This document shows, piece by piece, positions 1-12,174 of a stretch of DNA of 64,000 nucleotides. Each line of letters starts with the position of its first letter. The first letter of the stretch is position 1. This DNA is from Fratercula arctica (Eukaryota > Chordata > Aves > Charadriiformes > Alcidae): assembly GCA_947846985.1 (NCBI GenBank), contig CANTUZ010000025.1:5888100-5952099 (forward strand), read 5' to 3'. The position numbers and the translations under genes were made by a program. The notes below the pieces were generated by a model that was not told the DNA's origin, ran no database searches, and worked only from the letters and a program-made list of their open reading frames with translations.

Positions 1-10
1 CACAGGGGCT

Positions 11-341
11 TGTCGTGGTTTGGCCTCAGATGGCAACAAAGAACCACGTGTCGCTCGCTCAGCGCTTCCCGGTACGGGAAGGATCAAAAGAAAAAAGCAA
101 AACTCTTGGGTTGAGACAAAGGCAGTTTAACAGAACAGCAAAGGGAACAAGAAAACAATAACACAGACAGAGAAATATACAAACGCGATTACGGAACTGC
201 CCTTCCCCGCCGGTCCGGACACGGGGACGCACCAGCCCACTCCAAACCCGACGGCCGGCCCCCTCCCTCCTTTTAACCTCAGGGTGGGCGTGGCTCCCAT
301 GGCATGGAATACTTAACCCTGTCCCTGCCGGAACCAGGACA
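11..341 (-). repeat. 3' LTR of ERV1
   Basis: This 331-bp LTR has TGTC/GACA ends: TGTCCTGG at the 5' end on the minus strand and CCACGACA at the 3' end. It matches the solo LTR 27251-27581 in length and nearly base for base. The 5' partner is 17 bp longer, mainly because of extra sequence around 6188-6210, so the two ERV1 LTRs are not recent twins. Confidence 0.92.
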
Positions 342-354
342 TTATCCACCCCTT
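342..354 (-). other. Polypurine tract of ERV1
   Basis: On the minus strand the sequence AAGGGGTGGATAA directly abuts the 3' LTR, the expected place for the plus-strand primer. The equivalent ERV2 site (22163-22173) reads AAGGGATGGAA. The rest of the 3' non-coding stretch (355-624) has no ORF with recognisable homology. Confidence 0.7.
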
Positions 355-624
355 ATTCCATACCATTTTGCCACGCCCAGATCTTACAGTTTTCGGAACA
401 TTTGACTAGTGTACCCGGCGTAGCTCATGCACACAGTCCATGGGCCGAAGATGCAGATCTTGAGGAAGTTGCTGGGCATCAGCTCTGATCCCATCACCAC
501 TTTGCTTTACTCAATTCTTCATCAAAGTCCATCTGTCCTTAATTTGGGTGATTCTTACTGCAGTACAGCCAATAGCAATTATAGTAATGAGGACATACAG
601 TGACAGTGTTGCACACGATTTGAT

Positions 625-3600
625 TCATTGGCTATTCTCACCCAAAATCAAGTCCCCATGAGGTACACATCGGACTTCCCCATCCTTCTGCATTACCCAC
701 CAAGTGCACCCAGGTCCTTGGGCAAAAGCAATCCCACGGATGGGTTTGCCTTTGCCTGAGGCAGGACTAACCCAGACTGTCTTCCCTAACATATTCTTCA
801 TGGGCACTACGGGGACCTTATCCCCTTCTACAGTACGTGGAAGTTTTGATTGGGCAGGGCCAGCCGGATTGGTAGATCCCCTGGTATTAACTAGCCAGGT
901 AGCCTTTGCTAAATGTGCATCCCAATGTTTTAAGGTCCCACCACCCATTGCTCTCAGTGTAGTTTTTAACAGTCCATTGTACCGTTCTATCTTCCCAGAG
1001 GCTGGTGCATGACAGGGGATGTGATATACCCACTCAATACCATGCTCTTTGGCCCAGGTGTCTATGAGGCTGTTTCGGAAATGAGTCCCATTGTCCGACT
1101 CCATTCTCTCTGGGGTACCATGTCGCCACAGGACTTGCTTTTCAAGGCCCAGGATAGTATTCCGGGCAGTGGCATGGGGCACAGGGTATGTTTCCAGCCA
1201 TCCAGTGGTTGCTTCCACCATTGTGAGCACATAGCGCTTGCCTTGACGGGTTCGTGGCAGTGTGATATAATCAATCTGCCAGGCCTCCCCATATTTATAT
1301 TTCAACCATCGTCCTCCATACCAAAGAGGCTTCAAACGCTTGGCTTGCTTGATTGCAGCGCATGTCTCACATTCATGGATGACCTGTGCAATAGTGTCCA
1401 TGGTCAAGTCCACCCCTCGGTCACGAGCCCATCTATATGTCGCATCTCTTCCTTGGTGGCCTGAGGTGTCATGGGCCCACTGAGCTATGAATAGTTCACC
1501 CTTATGTTGCCAATCCAGATCCACCTGAGCCACTCCAATCCTAGCAGCCCGATCCACCTGCTGGTTGTTCTGATGTTCCTCCCTGGCCCGATTCTTCGGT
1601 ACATGGGCATCTACGTGGCGTACTTTCACAACCAGATTCTCTATCCGGGCAGCAATATCTTGCCATAGTTCAGCAGCCCAGATGGGTTTGCCTCTGCGCT
1701 GCCAGTTGCCCTGCTTCCACTGCTGTAACCACCCCCACAGAGCATTTGCCACCATCCATGAGGCAGTGTAGAGATAAAGTACTGGCCATTTTTCTCGCTC
1801 GGCAATGTCCAAAGCCAGCTGCATGGCTTTCACCTCTGCAAACTGGCTCGATTCACCTTGTCCTTCACTGGCTTCTGCAACTTGTCGTGTAGGACTCCAC
1901 ACAGCAGCCTTCCACTTTCGATGCTTTCCCACAATCCGGCAGGACCCATCAGTGAACAGGGAATATTGCTTCTCATTTTCTGGCAGTTTATTATATGGTG
2001 GGGCCTCTTCTGCATGCGTCACCTCCTCCTCTGGTGACATTCCAAAATCCTTGCCTTCTGGCCAGTCCATGATCACTTCCAGAATTCCTGGGCGACTGGG
2101 GTTTCCCATTCGAGTTCGCTGTGTGATCAGTGCAATCCACTTACTCCATGTAGCATCAGTTGCATGATGTGTGGTGGGGACCCTTTCTTTGAACATCCAA
2201 CCCAGCACCGGCAGTCGAGGTGCTAAGAGGAGCTGCGCTTCTGTACCAACCACCTCCGAAGCAGCTCGAACCCCTTCATATGCTGCCAATATCTCCTTTT
2301 CTGTTGGAGTGTAGCGTGCTTCGGATCCTCTGTATCCCCGACTCCAAAACCCTAGGGGTCGACCTCGGGTCTCCCCTGGTGCCTTCTGCCAGAGGCTCCA
2401 GGTAGGGCCATTCTCCCCGGCTGCGGTGTAGAGCATGTTTTTAACATCTTGTCCTGCCCGGACTGGCCCCACGGCCACTGCATGGACTATTTCCTGTTTG
2501 ATTTGTTCAAAAGCTTGTCCTTGCTCAGGACCCCATTTAAAATCCTTCTTCTTCCGGGTTACTTGATACAGAGGGCTTACAATCAGACTGTAATCTGGGA
2601 TATGCATCCTCCAAAAACCCACAATGCCTAAGAAAGCTTGTGTTTCCTTTTTGCTAGTTGGTGGAGACATAGCTGCTATTTTGTTAATCACATCCATTGG
2701 GGTCTGACAGCGTCCATCTTGCCATTTTATTCCTAAGAACTGGATCTCCTGTGCAGGTCCCTTGACCTTCCTTCGTTTCATGGCAAAACCAGCTCTCAGA
2801 AGGATTCGGACTATTTTATCCCCTTTCTCAAAAACTTCTTCGGCTGTGTTTCCCCATACAATGATGTCATCAATGTACTGCAGATGTTCTGGGGCTCCAC
2901 CCTGTTCCAGTGCAGTCTGGATCAGTCCATGGCAAATGGTGGGGCTGTGTTTCCACCCCTGGGGCAGTCGATTCCAGGTGTACTGGATGCCCCACCAAGT
3001 GAAAGCAAACTGTGGCCTGCACTCTGCTGCCAAAGGGATTGAGAAGAATGCATTCGCTATATCAATCGTGGCATACCACTTGGCTGCCTTGGACTCCAGT
3101 TCATACTGGAGTTCTAGCATGTCCGGCACAGTAGCGCTCAGCGGTGGCGTGACTTCATTCAGGCCACGATAGTCTACAGTTAGCCTCCACTCTCCATTGG
3201 ATTTTCGCACCGGCCATATAGGACTGTTAGAGGCGAGCAAGTCTTGCTGATCACTCCTTGAACCTCTAGCTGACGAATCAGCTTATGGATGGGAATCAGA
3301 GAGTCTCGGTTAGTGCGATATTGCCGCCGATGCACCGTTGTGGTAGCAATCGGCACCTGCTGTTCTTCAACCCTCAACAACCCCACAACAGAAGAGTCCT
3401 CCGAGAGACCAGGCAAGGTAGACAACTGCTTAACTTCCTCCGTCTCCAAGGCAGCTATGCCAAAGGCCCACCGATACCCCTTTGGGTCCTTAAAATACCC
3501 TCTCCTGAGGTAATCTATACCAAGGATGCATGGAGCCTCTGGGCCAGTCACAATGGGATGCTTTTGCCACTCATTCCCAGTTAGGCTCACTTCAGCCTCC

Positions 3601-3788
3601 AGTACAGTCAACTCTTGGGATCCCCCTGTGACCCCAGAAATACAAATGGGTTCTGCCCCTCTACAGCTTGATGGTATTAGGGTGCACTGTGCTCCTGTGT
3701 CCACTAGAGCCTTATACTCCTGTGGGTCTGATGTGCCAGGCCATCGAATCCACACTGTCCAATAAACCCGGTTGTCCCTTTCCTCCAC
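625..3788 (-). pseudogene. ERV1 pro-pol (protease, RT, RNase H, integrase)
   Basis: Protease occupies the first frame (3788-3180) and carries the aspartic-protease motif LVDTGAQCTL. RT, RNase H and integrase form one 871-codon ORF (3240-625). RT shows LPQGWKHSPTICHG and the catalytic YIDD. RNase H begins at LFTDGSC, with the acidic residue in FAEVKA, but the expected TDS reads TAS (codon 1762-1764), so a catalytic aspartate appears lost. Integrase has the H-x3-H and C-x2-C zinc site (HDTSGH, CETC) and a complete D,D-35-E triad (WQIDYI, ESDNGTHF, GKIERYNG). A one-base deletion near 3220-3230, relative to ERV2, puts protease and RT in different frames. None of the six premature stops shared by ERV2 and ERV4 occurs here. 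Confidence 0.93.
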
Positions 3789-3809
3789 CTGGCTGGAGGC
3801 AGGGCCCCT

Positions 3810-5519
3810 CTAATACTGGTCATGGTATCCGGTACTCACTTCTTGCAGAAATGACTTGGAGGTTCCTTCAAGAGGATCAGAAGCAAGATCAGGCCTTCTG
3901 CTCTGTCTGGGGAACTGCCCACTGGAAACTGGGGCGGCACTTTTCCTGGAGGGATCCCCTTTTGTGGTTGTCCTTCCTTGCAACTCCTGTACCCGTGTCC
4001 GCAGGATCCAAGTAAGTTGTCCATCCCACTTCCTCATGTCCTCCCCGTGGTCTCGCAGGTAGAACCACAGGGTGCCTCGTGGTGTGTACCCTCTGTACTC
4101 TCTCTCTTGAGTGGGGAAATGCCTGCTTCTAATAGCTGAGATGCTGGTCTTTACAGGTGGGGAGTAGGACATATTCTCTTCAAGTTGCTGGACCTTCCGG
4201 GACAGTTTCTCCACAGCTGAGACAAGGGGGGAAGAGAGGCTTTCTTCATATCGCCGGAGCCGGCCAGCCACCTCATCCACCGTTGGTCCTTCTTCACCTT
4301 TCCATTCCATTACTGCCAGTGAGTTGGCATATGACGATGGTGCGCTCCGCACAAACTTCTGCCACATGGGCCTTGTGCAGTGCACCTCATCAGGGTCCAT
4401 GGGTAAGTCTGCATTGTCCAAGTCATAATAAATCATCTCCCGCACGGCTAATTCTCTCAGGTACTGGATACCTCTTTCCATGGTGGTCCACTTGCTTGGT
4501 TGACATACAACATCTTCACTGAAGGGGTACCTCTCCCTCACGCCTGACAGGAGTCGTTTCCAGAGGCTGAGGGCTTGGGTCTTCTTTCCAATTGCCTTGT
4601 CAATGCCGCCTTCCCTAGACAGGGATCCCAACTGCCTGGCTTCCCTACCCTCTAATTCCAGGCTACTGGCCCCGTTATCCCAACACCGAAGCAGCCAGGT
4701 GACAATGTGCTCGCCTGAAAGTCGGCTAAAATCTTTTCACATATCCCGCAGCTCACTCAGGGATAGGGATCGGGTAATTATCTCTGGTTCTGCCTCTTCC
4801 TCCTGTCCTTGTGATGGCCCTGGTTCATTGTCATCTCTTACTAAGCGAACCGTTTTCTTTGTGTACTTCTTCTTCTGTATGGGGGCAACGGATACTGGCA
4901 CGGGTTGGTTCCCTGGTTCAGCAGCAGTGGCTGCCACTGGGGTTGGAGTAGCTGCAGTGTCTGTCGCAGGGGTCACAGTAGCTGCAGTGCCTGTCGCAGG
5001 GATTGGAGTAGCCGCAGTGCCTGTCGCAGGGGCTGCAGCAGCCGCAGTGCCTGTAGATCTGGTCTCCGTCTCTTTCCCCTGAGGGTGCTGCGTAACACTG
5101 AGCAGTGCCTGGTAGACACTAGCCAGGGCCCAGCACAGTGCGGTGAGTTGTGCCTCTCTAGAATAGCCACAGCATTTTCCCTTCAAATATTCTACTATTC
5201 TATCAGGGTCCTGTAATTGTTCAGGGGTGAAGTCCCAGACCATTGGAGGTGAGAAGTTCTCTAGGTACCTGCCCATGTTCTCCCACATGCCATGCCACCC
5301 CTGACTGTCCAGCCTCGGAGCAGATCTGTGGGTGGTAGTCTTAAATAGTCGTTTAACCCTAAACGAGACCTGGAACATATTCAGCAGACATAACACTAGG
5401 AGCATGCTGGTTTGAGCATCCCAAGGATATTCAAAATTCTCAAAAGCTGTCATACCTGACCCGAAGGAGAAAAGGGAGGCAAAAGAGCTGGGGAAAGTGT
5501 CCCCCCCTGTTTCCCCCAT
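3810..5519 (-). pseudogene. ERV1 gag
   Basis: Structural polyprotein of the ERVL-like provirus. The ATG at 5519-5517 opens a frame broken once, by a TGA at 4739-4737 in the conserved motif that reads LRNMRKDF in sister copies; it continues in the same frame to a TAG at 3812-3810. An alanine/threonine/proline-rich tract with a 30-bp period (about 4910-5060) precedes an acidic linker. Conserved downstream blocks are WLLRCWDNGA-like and QKFVRSAPS. No CCHC box is visible. The terminal TAG is in the same frame as the protease ORF that follows, so gag and pro are separated by one stop codon. Confidence 0.88.
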
Positions 5520-5525
5520 AGACTA

Positions 5526-5864
5526 GGTGTAATTATTAATGAATTCTGAGAGGTGGTGCCCAATGTACGGACAGGACAGCAATACCACATAAACGCCCCA
5601 AGATAACCGTCTAACAAGTGATGTTATCATATCATAAGCCGATATCGCACAGGACAGTAAAATGATAATCCTCATCTCTCTCCCAGAAGTAACAAATATC
5701 ATCACAGGGAGTACATAAGCCATATAGGAATTTACATAACACAGCCATGAGAACAAACCAAGCAACATGGTGACCAGCGACTATTTACCTAATAAAATAA
5801 ATGCATACAACAAATTCATTTTTTCAAGCTCTAGTTGGATTCTGTCGTTATCTCAACCCTTCGA
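5526..5864 (-). other. ERV1 5' leader
   Basis: Leader between primer site and gag. A short hydrophobic reading frame (about 5768-5523) occurs here, but its counterpart in ERV2 is not conserved, so I treat this stretch as untranslated leader. Confidence 0.5.
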
Positions 5865-5882
5865 GCCCCACGTTGGGCGCCA
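5865..5882 (-). other. Primer binding site of ERV1 (tRNA-Lys type)
   Basis: On the minus strand, eight bases after the 5' LTR, the 18 bases TGGCGCCCAACGTGGGGC match the primer site complementary to tRNA-Lys1,2 as I know it from other retroviruses. ERV2 differs at one position (A for G). Confidence 0.85.
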
Positions 5883-5890
5883 AAAAGGAC

Positions 5891-6238
5891 TGTCGTGGTT
5901 TGGCCTCAGACGGCAACAAAGAACCACGTGTTGCTCGCTCGGGTCTTCCCAATACGGGAAGGATCAGAAGAAAAAGGCAAAACTCTTGGGTTGAGACAAA
6001 GTCAGTTTAACAGAACAGTAGAGGGAACAAGAAAACAACAATAATAACATGGATAGAGGAATATACAAACACGATTACGGAACCGCCGCTCCCCACTGCT
6101 CCGGGGATGCCCCAGCCCGCTCTAGGTGGTGACTTCCTGCCCCCTCCCCCGGCAGCTCAGGGTGGGCATGGCTCACATGGCATGGAAATATCTGTGAGCC
6201 TGGGGAGAATTAACCCTATCCCTGCCGGAACCAGGACA
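5891..6238 (-). repeat. 5' LTR of ERV1
   Basis: A 348-bp LTR with CCACGACA at its inner and TGTCCTGG at its outer end (minus strand). It would supply the promoter and transcription start of the provirus. It carries an extra GC-rich insertion of about 17 bp relative to the 3' LTR. Confidence 0.9.
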
Positions 6239-6646
6239 GAAGCTGTGCACTCCCAGCAGCAGTCAAGAAATGTCGGACACTGCGAGCGCTACGGCTTTGG
6301 GAGGAAGGGAAGGCTTCAGGGGTCCGGCACCAGGGCAAGGAGTTCTCTGGACTGCCACCATCAAGGGACAGAGAGACTACACAGCAAACTTTCTAATTTT
6401 TATCGAATGTGACGTTCATGGTATGAAATAATCATGTTGGCCAGCCCGGGTCAAATGCCCAGGCCTCACTCCTCCTCATCCCTGCACCTGGCAAGGCTTG
6501 AAAACACTGAGACCTTTAATCCCACATATCCTAACTGGCTATGAAGTAAATATTTTCACGAATTCAGACACTAGAGTGTTCGAGAAGTGGAGTTTTCCCA
6601 AGTGTTAGAAGAGAAATTAGTCCTGTGTCACTCAACCCAGGACAGG
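6239..6646 (-). repeat. Truncated older LTR, same family as 43724-44400
   Basis: The sequence from GAAGCTGTGCACTCC to the terminal AACCCAGGACAG aligns along its length with 43971-44400, the inner and 5' part of a solo LTR. ERV1 lies directly against its left side, so ERV1 probably inserted into or beside it. Confidence 0.75.
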
Positions 6647-7549
6647 CCTACAGGCGCCTGAAAAGTGTGGGAGGACTGCCTTGTGAAGACAAGGCTTCCA
6701 ACCTACTCGCTGGCAGGGTGGTGTGAGAAGCAGAAAAGGCCTTGACTCTGTGTAAGCACTGCTCAGCAATAACTAAAACATCCCTGTATTATCAACACTG
6801 TTTCCAGCACAAATAGAAAACATAGCCCCATGCTAGCTACTATGAAGAAAATTAAATCTATCCCGGCCAAAAGCATTACAGCATAGTTAATATCTAAAGA
6901 TAAATAGAGACCTGATCAAACATAGCACAAGTCTGTTGCTGCAACCTCGTGTTGTTGTGTCACACCCTCATGTTGTCAGATCCACTGGAGATTGTGCACT
7001 CCTTGGGGCAGGGAATATGTCATTTTATTCTGTGCTGCATGGAATCTAGCAAACTTTGGCACCATATGATGGTAATTAATGGTATCAAACGAAGAACTCA
7101 GCTACTGCAGACAGCTACCACCTCCACCCATTTGACTGCACCTGCTGTAAAGCACCTCTCACTAGGCCAGGGCTGATGGGCATTTGGAGCAGCGCGGGGC
7201 TCCCAGTGGCACAGGGCAGAGGAGGCTGGACGAGGACAAGGGGAGCACAGTGGCTTGTTGCATGTAGCCACAGCCAGGCTCTTGCCCAGCAGAACAGAGC
7301 TGCCCCTTGAGGAGCAGACCCACTGTGTCAGGCTAGCAGGGAACGGCAGGCCGCCATCACCTTGCCACATGGCATGACCCTGCTCAGGACCCAGCAGGCC
7401 ACTCACGTCCCAGGTATAGGGGAGCAGAGGAGGCTGTTTTGTTCTGGGCACTTTGCACCAATGTAACATATTACATCAGTTGTGGGGGAGGGAAGAAAAA
7501 AAGAGGAGAAAAATCTCCAAAGAGGAACTAGGAAGAAGCACATGTTCCT
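6647..7549. other. Unique non-coding sequence
   Basis: I see no repeat boundary, conserved ORF or RNA gene here. Short ORFs have no recognisable content. The sequence may be ancestral single-copy DNA. Confidence 0.5.
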
Positions 7550-8290
7550 CTCACCATTGCTCCCCAGCCTAACCTCGCGTTCTGCGGCTGAGGAGGCACC
7601 CGGGCCTGTGGCAAGCCCGTGTCCAGGGCGCGGAGCGGGCGATGGTGGGCACCACCCCTTGGCCTCTGTCAGTCAGCGGGCGGGACAGGGCAGGCGCGGT
7701 GGCGGCGCGGGTTGGCAGCCGCGCCGGGGGGCATGGCCCTGCCGAGCATGGCTCAGGGAAGTCAAGCCCAGGTGTGTGGCAGGACGGATTCCCAGCGAAG
7801 AGCAGGGCGATGTGGCGGCAGCTGCCCGGCGGTGGGAGGGAGGCGCTGCTGCCGAGGTAAAGCGGGTGTTGCCGCAGCTGTCTCGCTTGGCGTTTGCCCA
7901 ACGGGAGGCCGTCGGGGCAGGGCGGTGCCGGGGGCGAGGCCTGGCGGCCGCGGGGCTACCCAGAAGCCCTGGCCCTGGGGTCGGCGGGTGGGGTGTCTGT
8001 AGGAAGCACTCAGGCGGCTGTTACCAGGGAGAACGAGTGGCGGGGTGGAGCGGTGTGGTGCCGTGCCGAGGTTGGCTTTCCCCAGGTGTTCGCCGAGGGC
8101 GAGCCCGGTGGCTCCGCGCTTGTCCCCGAACCGGGAAATGTCGTCTCTGTGCAGCCCTGCCGCGGCGGTGGAGGGGCTGCGCCCCCCGAGTGGGGTCGGG
8201 GCACAGGGATCGAGCATCGGCACTTGGAGAGCGGCTGCTCTGTGGCGGGGACTGCTGCCTGGGTGCTTGTCGGTGCAGGACTCCTGGAGG
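7550..8290. promoter_or_regulatory. CpG-rich island, candidate promoter / first exon
   Basis: About 740 bp of very GC-rich, CpG-dense DNA stands in AT-rich surroundings. Long ORFs occur on both strands and in several frames, which is typical of GC-rich DNA and not evidence of protein. A donor-like CCGAG|GTAAAG sits at 7852-7862. The island lies on the same strand side as, and upstream of, the PIK3R1 exon at 41.3 kb. Subtracting the obvious retroelements between them leaves several kb, so it could be the ancestral non-coding first exon and promoter of that gene. This is inference only. Confidence 0.45.
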
Positions 8291-10419
8291 GGTTAACTTA
8301 CTGGCCTCTTACTAGGATGGAAGCTCAGTTTGTACTGCCTTCCTAGTTTTGTTTGATTGTTATTATTTTTTAAATGATTTTTCTGAAGCGCTTTGGTGTT
8401 CCCCTGGCTTCTTGTGTAGCTTTGCAGCCTTTGTCTTCAAAATGTTTCAGAATGGGATGTGCTTTATAGTGTCCACAGTGAAGTTAATGTACTTTTTCTA
8501 TGTGTATGTATTTGAGCTTGTTAGGTGGTAGAATCTCCCCAGGCTCAAAATCACTCTTTCAAAGACTGGAAGTGGTATAAAGGGATTGGTATGTATGTAT
8601 CTCCTAATACTTCGGTATATATCTTGGACCTCAGTTTCTTGCAGAAAATAGCGTTCTGTTGTGGTACTTACCTTGTTTATCTCGATTTGGAGAGTGGCAG
8701 CATCACACTTCAGGGATAACTGCGATTTGAGTTAAAGTGTGTAGACACCTAGTGGGGAGAAGAGTCAATCTCCAAGCAAAATTCCTCGGTTACACTTCAA
8801 TTCCTGTTATTTCAGTTCCTCCTGAAGTACATTAGTCTGATCTATTGATGAAGCTCATAATTGCAGTGGAAGGAAAGTTCGTGTTAGGCACTGTTTCCCT
8901 AGGGATTTTTGGAATAAGTATTAGAGAAATGGCAGTATGAGGAGATATGGTTATTAAATATGCTAATTTAAAAGTGAAGAAAATCTTTGCTATCTTGTAT
9001 AGGGATGCCAGATTGGTAACACGTGCACCTCTCTGGGCCAGCAGTAACATGAATTCACAGGGCAGAAGAAGTTTTTCTTCTCAGTCACCAAAGGAATGCT
9101 AGCTAGCGCAGGAAGAAATGCTTCGGTACCAGTGGAGTGGGAGCCAGACATCATTTTTAATAGTGGGAATGGAGGGGACGATGTCATGTCCCCTTCCTTT
9201 TCTACTTAAATTTACAAGAACATCTTGTGACTTTCTGTTGAATTTTACATTTTAACTGTTACAACTTACAACTGTTGAAATGACCAACGTAAACCATTCT
9301 GCCGAAAGACCAGAATTCTGCCTGAACTCAGGAATCTTTCATTGGGCTCAAGCTCTTAAACAGTAAATAAAAACCAAATGAACATTTGATTCTCTTACAA
9401 TACTTCTTCCTCCTTTTCCATTCCACCTGTCAAATGAAAATCCAGTAATACATCATCTCAAATATAACAATGTTTCTTGCCTAAAGTGTTTGGTTTGTGT
9501 TTTTCCCTCTACTTAAGATGGTTTCCGAGCTATTTATTTTAAGAGTAATCAGCTTAAATCAGTTTGACTCAAAACGTCTGAGTGTAGAGACCGTCTAACT
9601 CCACTTGGAGTAAAGGGAATATGTTTATGCAGGATCTTAACGTAGCAGAAAGTAATAGAACTGTGAAAGTGGGCTATTTGGAGACACTGCAGTGTTACCA
9701 GACTGGTGTGGAGAAACGGTGTCTGTCCCTGTTACTTACCCATTGATGTGCATTAGGGCTGACTGCAAGGCTCTTGGGGATAGAGGAAGACTCGGACTCC
9801 AAACTTGGCAGGTAATGAGAATAGATGTGTGAGCCGACACAAGAGCAACCACAAAACCATGGATGAAATGCAAAGAGTAAATTTAATTGCAATACCTCGC
9901 AAACCGTGGTATCGACTAAGCAGCACCCAGGCAGAGGCACACAAGTGGGAATGCAGGCACCACAGAACTTGGTCCTTGCTAGAGAGTGAATCCGAACTTG
10001 CTGTTCTCATCTGTATATCAGGGTGTAGTTTACCACTGTGCTTTGATCTTTCTGACAGCAGGGCAGGAATCTCAAGCCTCTGAGTCTATCACAGGCCTAT
10101 GTTATCTAACATGTTATTGCATTTGATGCATTAAGTCCTGGAGAATGTTGAATGACATCCTCTACACTGGCTGATTAATCAGTTATGTTGAAGCAACACA
10201 TGCCTTCAAAATCTAAGCAGTGTTTATGATGTTGGAGGAGGAAATAGTCCACCCTTAATCTATTTTGTAATGTTCATTAGCGTACAGCCATTACCTACTC
10301 AGAAAAAATAGCAATGAGAGACATTAATATCAAAATCACTTAGTATAGTATAATTCTGTAATACAGCTACCGGGGTTGGCACACCAATGAAACACGTTGT
10401 CAAAAGATCTGCAGCTGCT
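8291..10419. other. Unique AT-rich sequence
   Basis: Single-copy-looking DNA without convincing ORFs, LTR ends or CR1 motifs. If the CpG island is a promoter, this would be first-intron sequence. Confidence 0.45.
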
Positions 10420-11884
10420 AGTTTCCCTTAATACAAAAGACAGATGAGTTAGTTACAGTAGAGGCCAACCAAATCCAAGTATTTACACGTTGATCTTGCA
10501 GAAGTGTATCCAGGGCATGTGCTTGTAGTACAAGACTACAAAGTACAATGAGCCAGCCTGTGATAGGGGAAGAAAACAGGAGTGTCATCTCCTTCCAGTA
10601 ATACATGTGCCATTGCTCCAGCTCCTTCATCTGATATTTCTCTGGGTTTGATAACCTGATGTGGAGTAATTGCCCACACAGCTTGGAGAGCTATGGCTTG
10701 CGCTTTTTCAGATTGAACTTCAATTCGGTGTTGGGTTTGCAACACCAATAACATTGTTCCAATGCTACCTCCTCTAGATAAGGCACAGGTATTTGTTGAA
10801 GATACCTGAAATACAAAAACTCGAGAATCTGATATCAATAGAGGATGTAAAATAAAAGGAGAAGTTGGGATACTGAACCATATGACATTCTCGGGGTAAT
10901 TATATGAATCTTCATGTCTAGACTAATAGGTTGCGGTCCTGCCGTGCAATCTGTCAGTATAAACAATTCAGTCTCCCCTGTAGTTAATATTTTGTGAGAG
11001 ATACCATCTGGAAGGATTTCCAATGTGTGGCTGCCTGAGCTACCCCTGCGTGGGCCCGAATGGAATCATCATCAACCCACCCCTGAATAGGTATGGATGT
11101 ATGTACAGTCATGCTATCTTGACCTGTGATTCTTTCAGTTTCTTGTAGTGCCCAAACTACAGCTAAAATTAGTTTTTTCCATAAGGGTATAATGTATAGC
11201 GGAGCACTGTAATGCCTTGGATCAAAGTTCTACAGGTTCTTTTTGATTTTTTTGTCCCAGTCATCTGCCACAATCCCCATGAGACTATATCATCTGGAAT
11301 TGTTACTTCTAATTCAAAAGGATTTTCTCGCCTAGGAATGTATAATTGTGCATGCTCAATCAAAGCATTTTTGCAGGCATCAAAGGCTTCTTGTTGCTTG
11401 TCCCCTGACAGACAACTTTCTTCCTAGTTAATTTCTGTAGAAGGCACATTAATATCACCAGATGTGGGATAAAACTTCTCCAATACCCGAAAAGTCCCAA
11501 AAAGATCTGTAACTGTTTTACTGGGATTGGCAAAAGAAATTGCTGGACTGTTTGCTGTACCTGATTTGATATTTCTCTAATCTGTCCATGCCAAACTATT
11601 CCCCAAAATTGTACAGTAGCACTAGGGCCCTGTATTTTCTTTGGATTAATTGCCCGGCCTCGGTCCTGCAAACACGCTTTCAGCAATTCAGCAGCTGCCT
11701 CACTTTCTTGTTGTGACTCTGCCATAATCAATAGATCATCAATATAATGGTAAACAGTAACGGTACCCGACCATACTGATAAATCAGCAGCTATCATTAG
11801 GTGGCAAATGGAGGGACTGTGTTTGTATCCCTGAGGCAATACTTGTAAAATATATTGCTTTTGTTCCCGGGTCACATCTTGCAT
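10420..11884 (-). pseudogene. Decayed ERV pol (RT and connection region)
   Basis: The minus frame 11884-11360 encodes an RT palm segment with LPQGYKHSPSICH, the catalytic YIDDLL and a thumb region (FLGLFGYWRSF). After a frameshift, 11363-11169 carries the motif VSWGLWQ typical of the connection/RNase H start. Further frames (11023-10835, 10838-10536) keep protein-like composition but no motif I can name. It differs from the ERVL-like pols in the window and is 5'-truncated at 11885. Family uncertain. Confidence 0.75.
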
Positions 11885-11885
11885 T

Positions 11886-11993
11886 GAGGAGTTAGGCAGG
11901 GCAGAGGGGGGGCGCGGAGTTGGTGGTGGGGCTGGGGGACGGTCGGCTTTTTTGCATAAATGCTAACTTTTGCCACCGGGGAAACATTTCTGA
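11886..11993 (-). other. Short GC-rich junction
   Basis: A G-rich stretch and an unassigned segment join the pol remnant to the LTR. No primer binding site could be recognised, which suggests the interior next to this LTR has been deleted. Confidence 0.4.
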
Positions 11994-12174
11994 TGTTGTG
12001 ATCCTGTTGTCACAAATCTGGGTTCTTTACCTGGTGTGCAAGCCAATAACACACAGAGCAGAGGTATTTCCAAGTTTATTCCACTAATGCGCAGAAATGG
12101 GGTGCTCGTCCCAAGGGGGAGCACACCTTAGTTTCAAAAATTTCCCTTTTTATGCACTGATTATTACATATTCT
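11994..12174 (-). repeat. LTR with TGTTGTAG/CACAACA ends, 3' part
   Basis: The 3' part of an approximately 660-bp LTR in minus orientation. It is split by ERV5 and continues at 18454-18935. The end TGTTGTG (plus strand) mirrors CTACAACA at 18935, and AATAAA lies on the minus strand near 12080. A second, 5'-region copy is at 47093-47509. Confidence 0.7.

Larger units (their letters stand above)
11..6238 (-). mobile_element. ERV1: ERVL-like provirus, LTR-gag-pro-pol-LTR, no env
   Basis: This is a complete proviral layout on the minus strand: 5' LTR (5891-6238), Lys-type primer site, gag, protease-RT-RNase H-integrase, polypurine tract and 3' LTR (11-341). Only about 280 bp separates the pol stop from the 3' LTR, so there is no room for env. 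Gag has no visible CCHC zinc knuckle. Missing env, missing knuckle and the 5-bp target duplication of a sister solo LTR (27251-27581) fit a class III ERVL-like family; that assignment is inferred. Lesions seen are one TGA in gag and a one-base deletion between protease and RT, so it is the best preserved of the ERVL copies here. No convincing target duplication was found: the flanks read GGGCT on the left and GAAGC on the right. Confidence 0.9.

Noticed and set aside
1..6244. Target site duplication of ERV1 (GGGGCT versus GAAGCT)
   Set aside because: Two of six bases differ and a 5-bp register does not match, whereas sister elements have perfect 5-bp duplications.
7482..8346. Long overlapping ORFs of up to 277 codons on both strands
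   Set aside because: They lie in a CpG-rich island where stops are rare in every frame, have arginine/glycine/alanine-rich low-complexity products, and show no domain.
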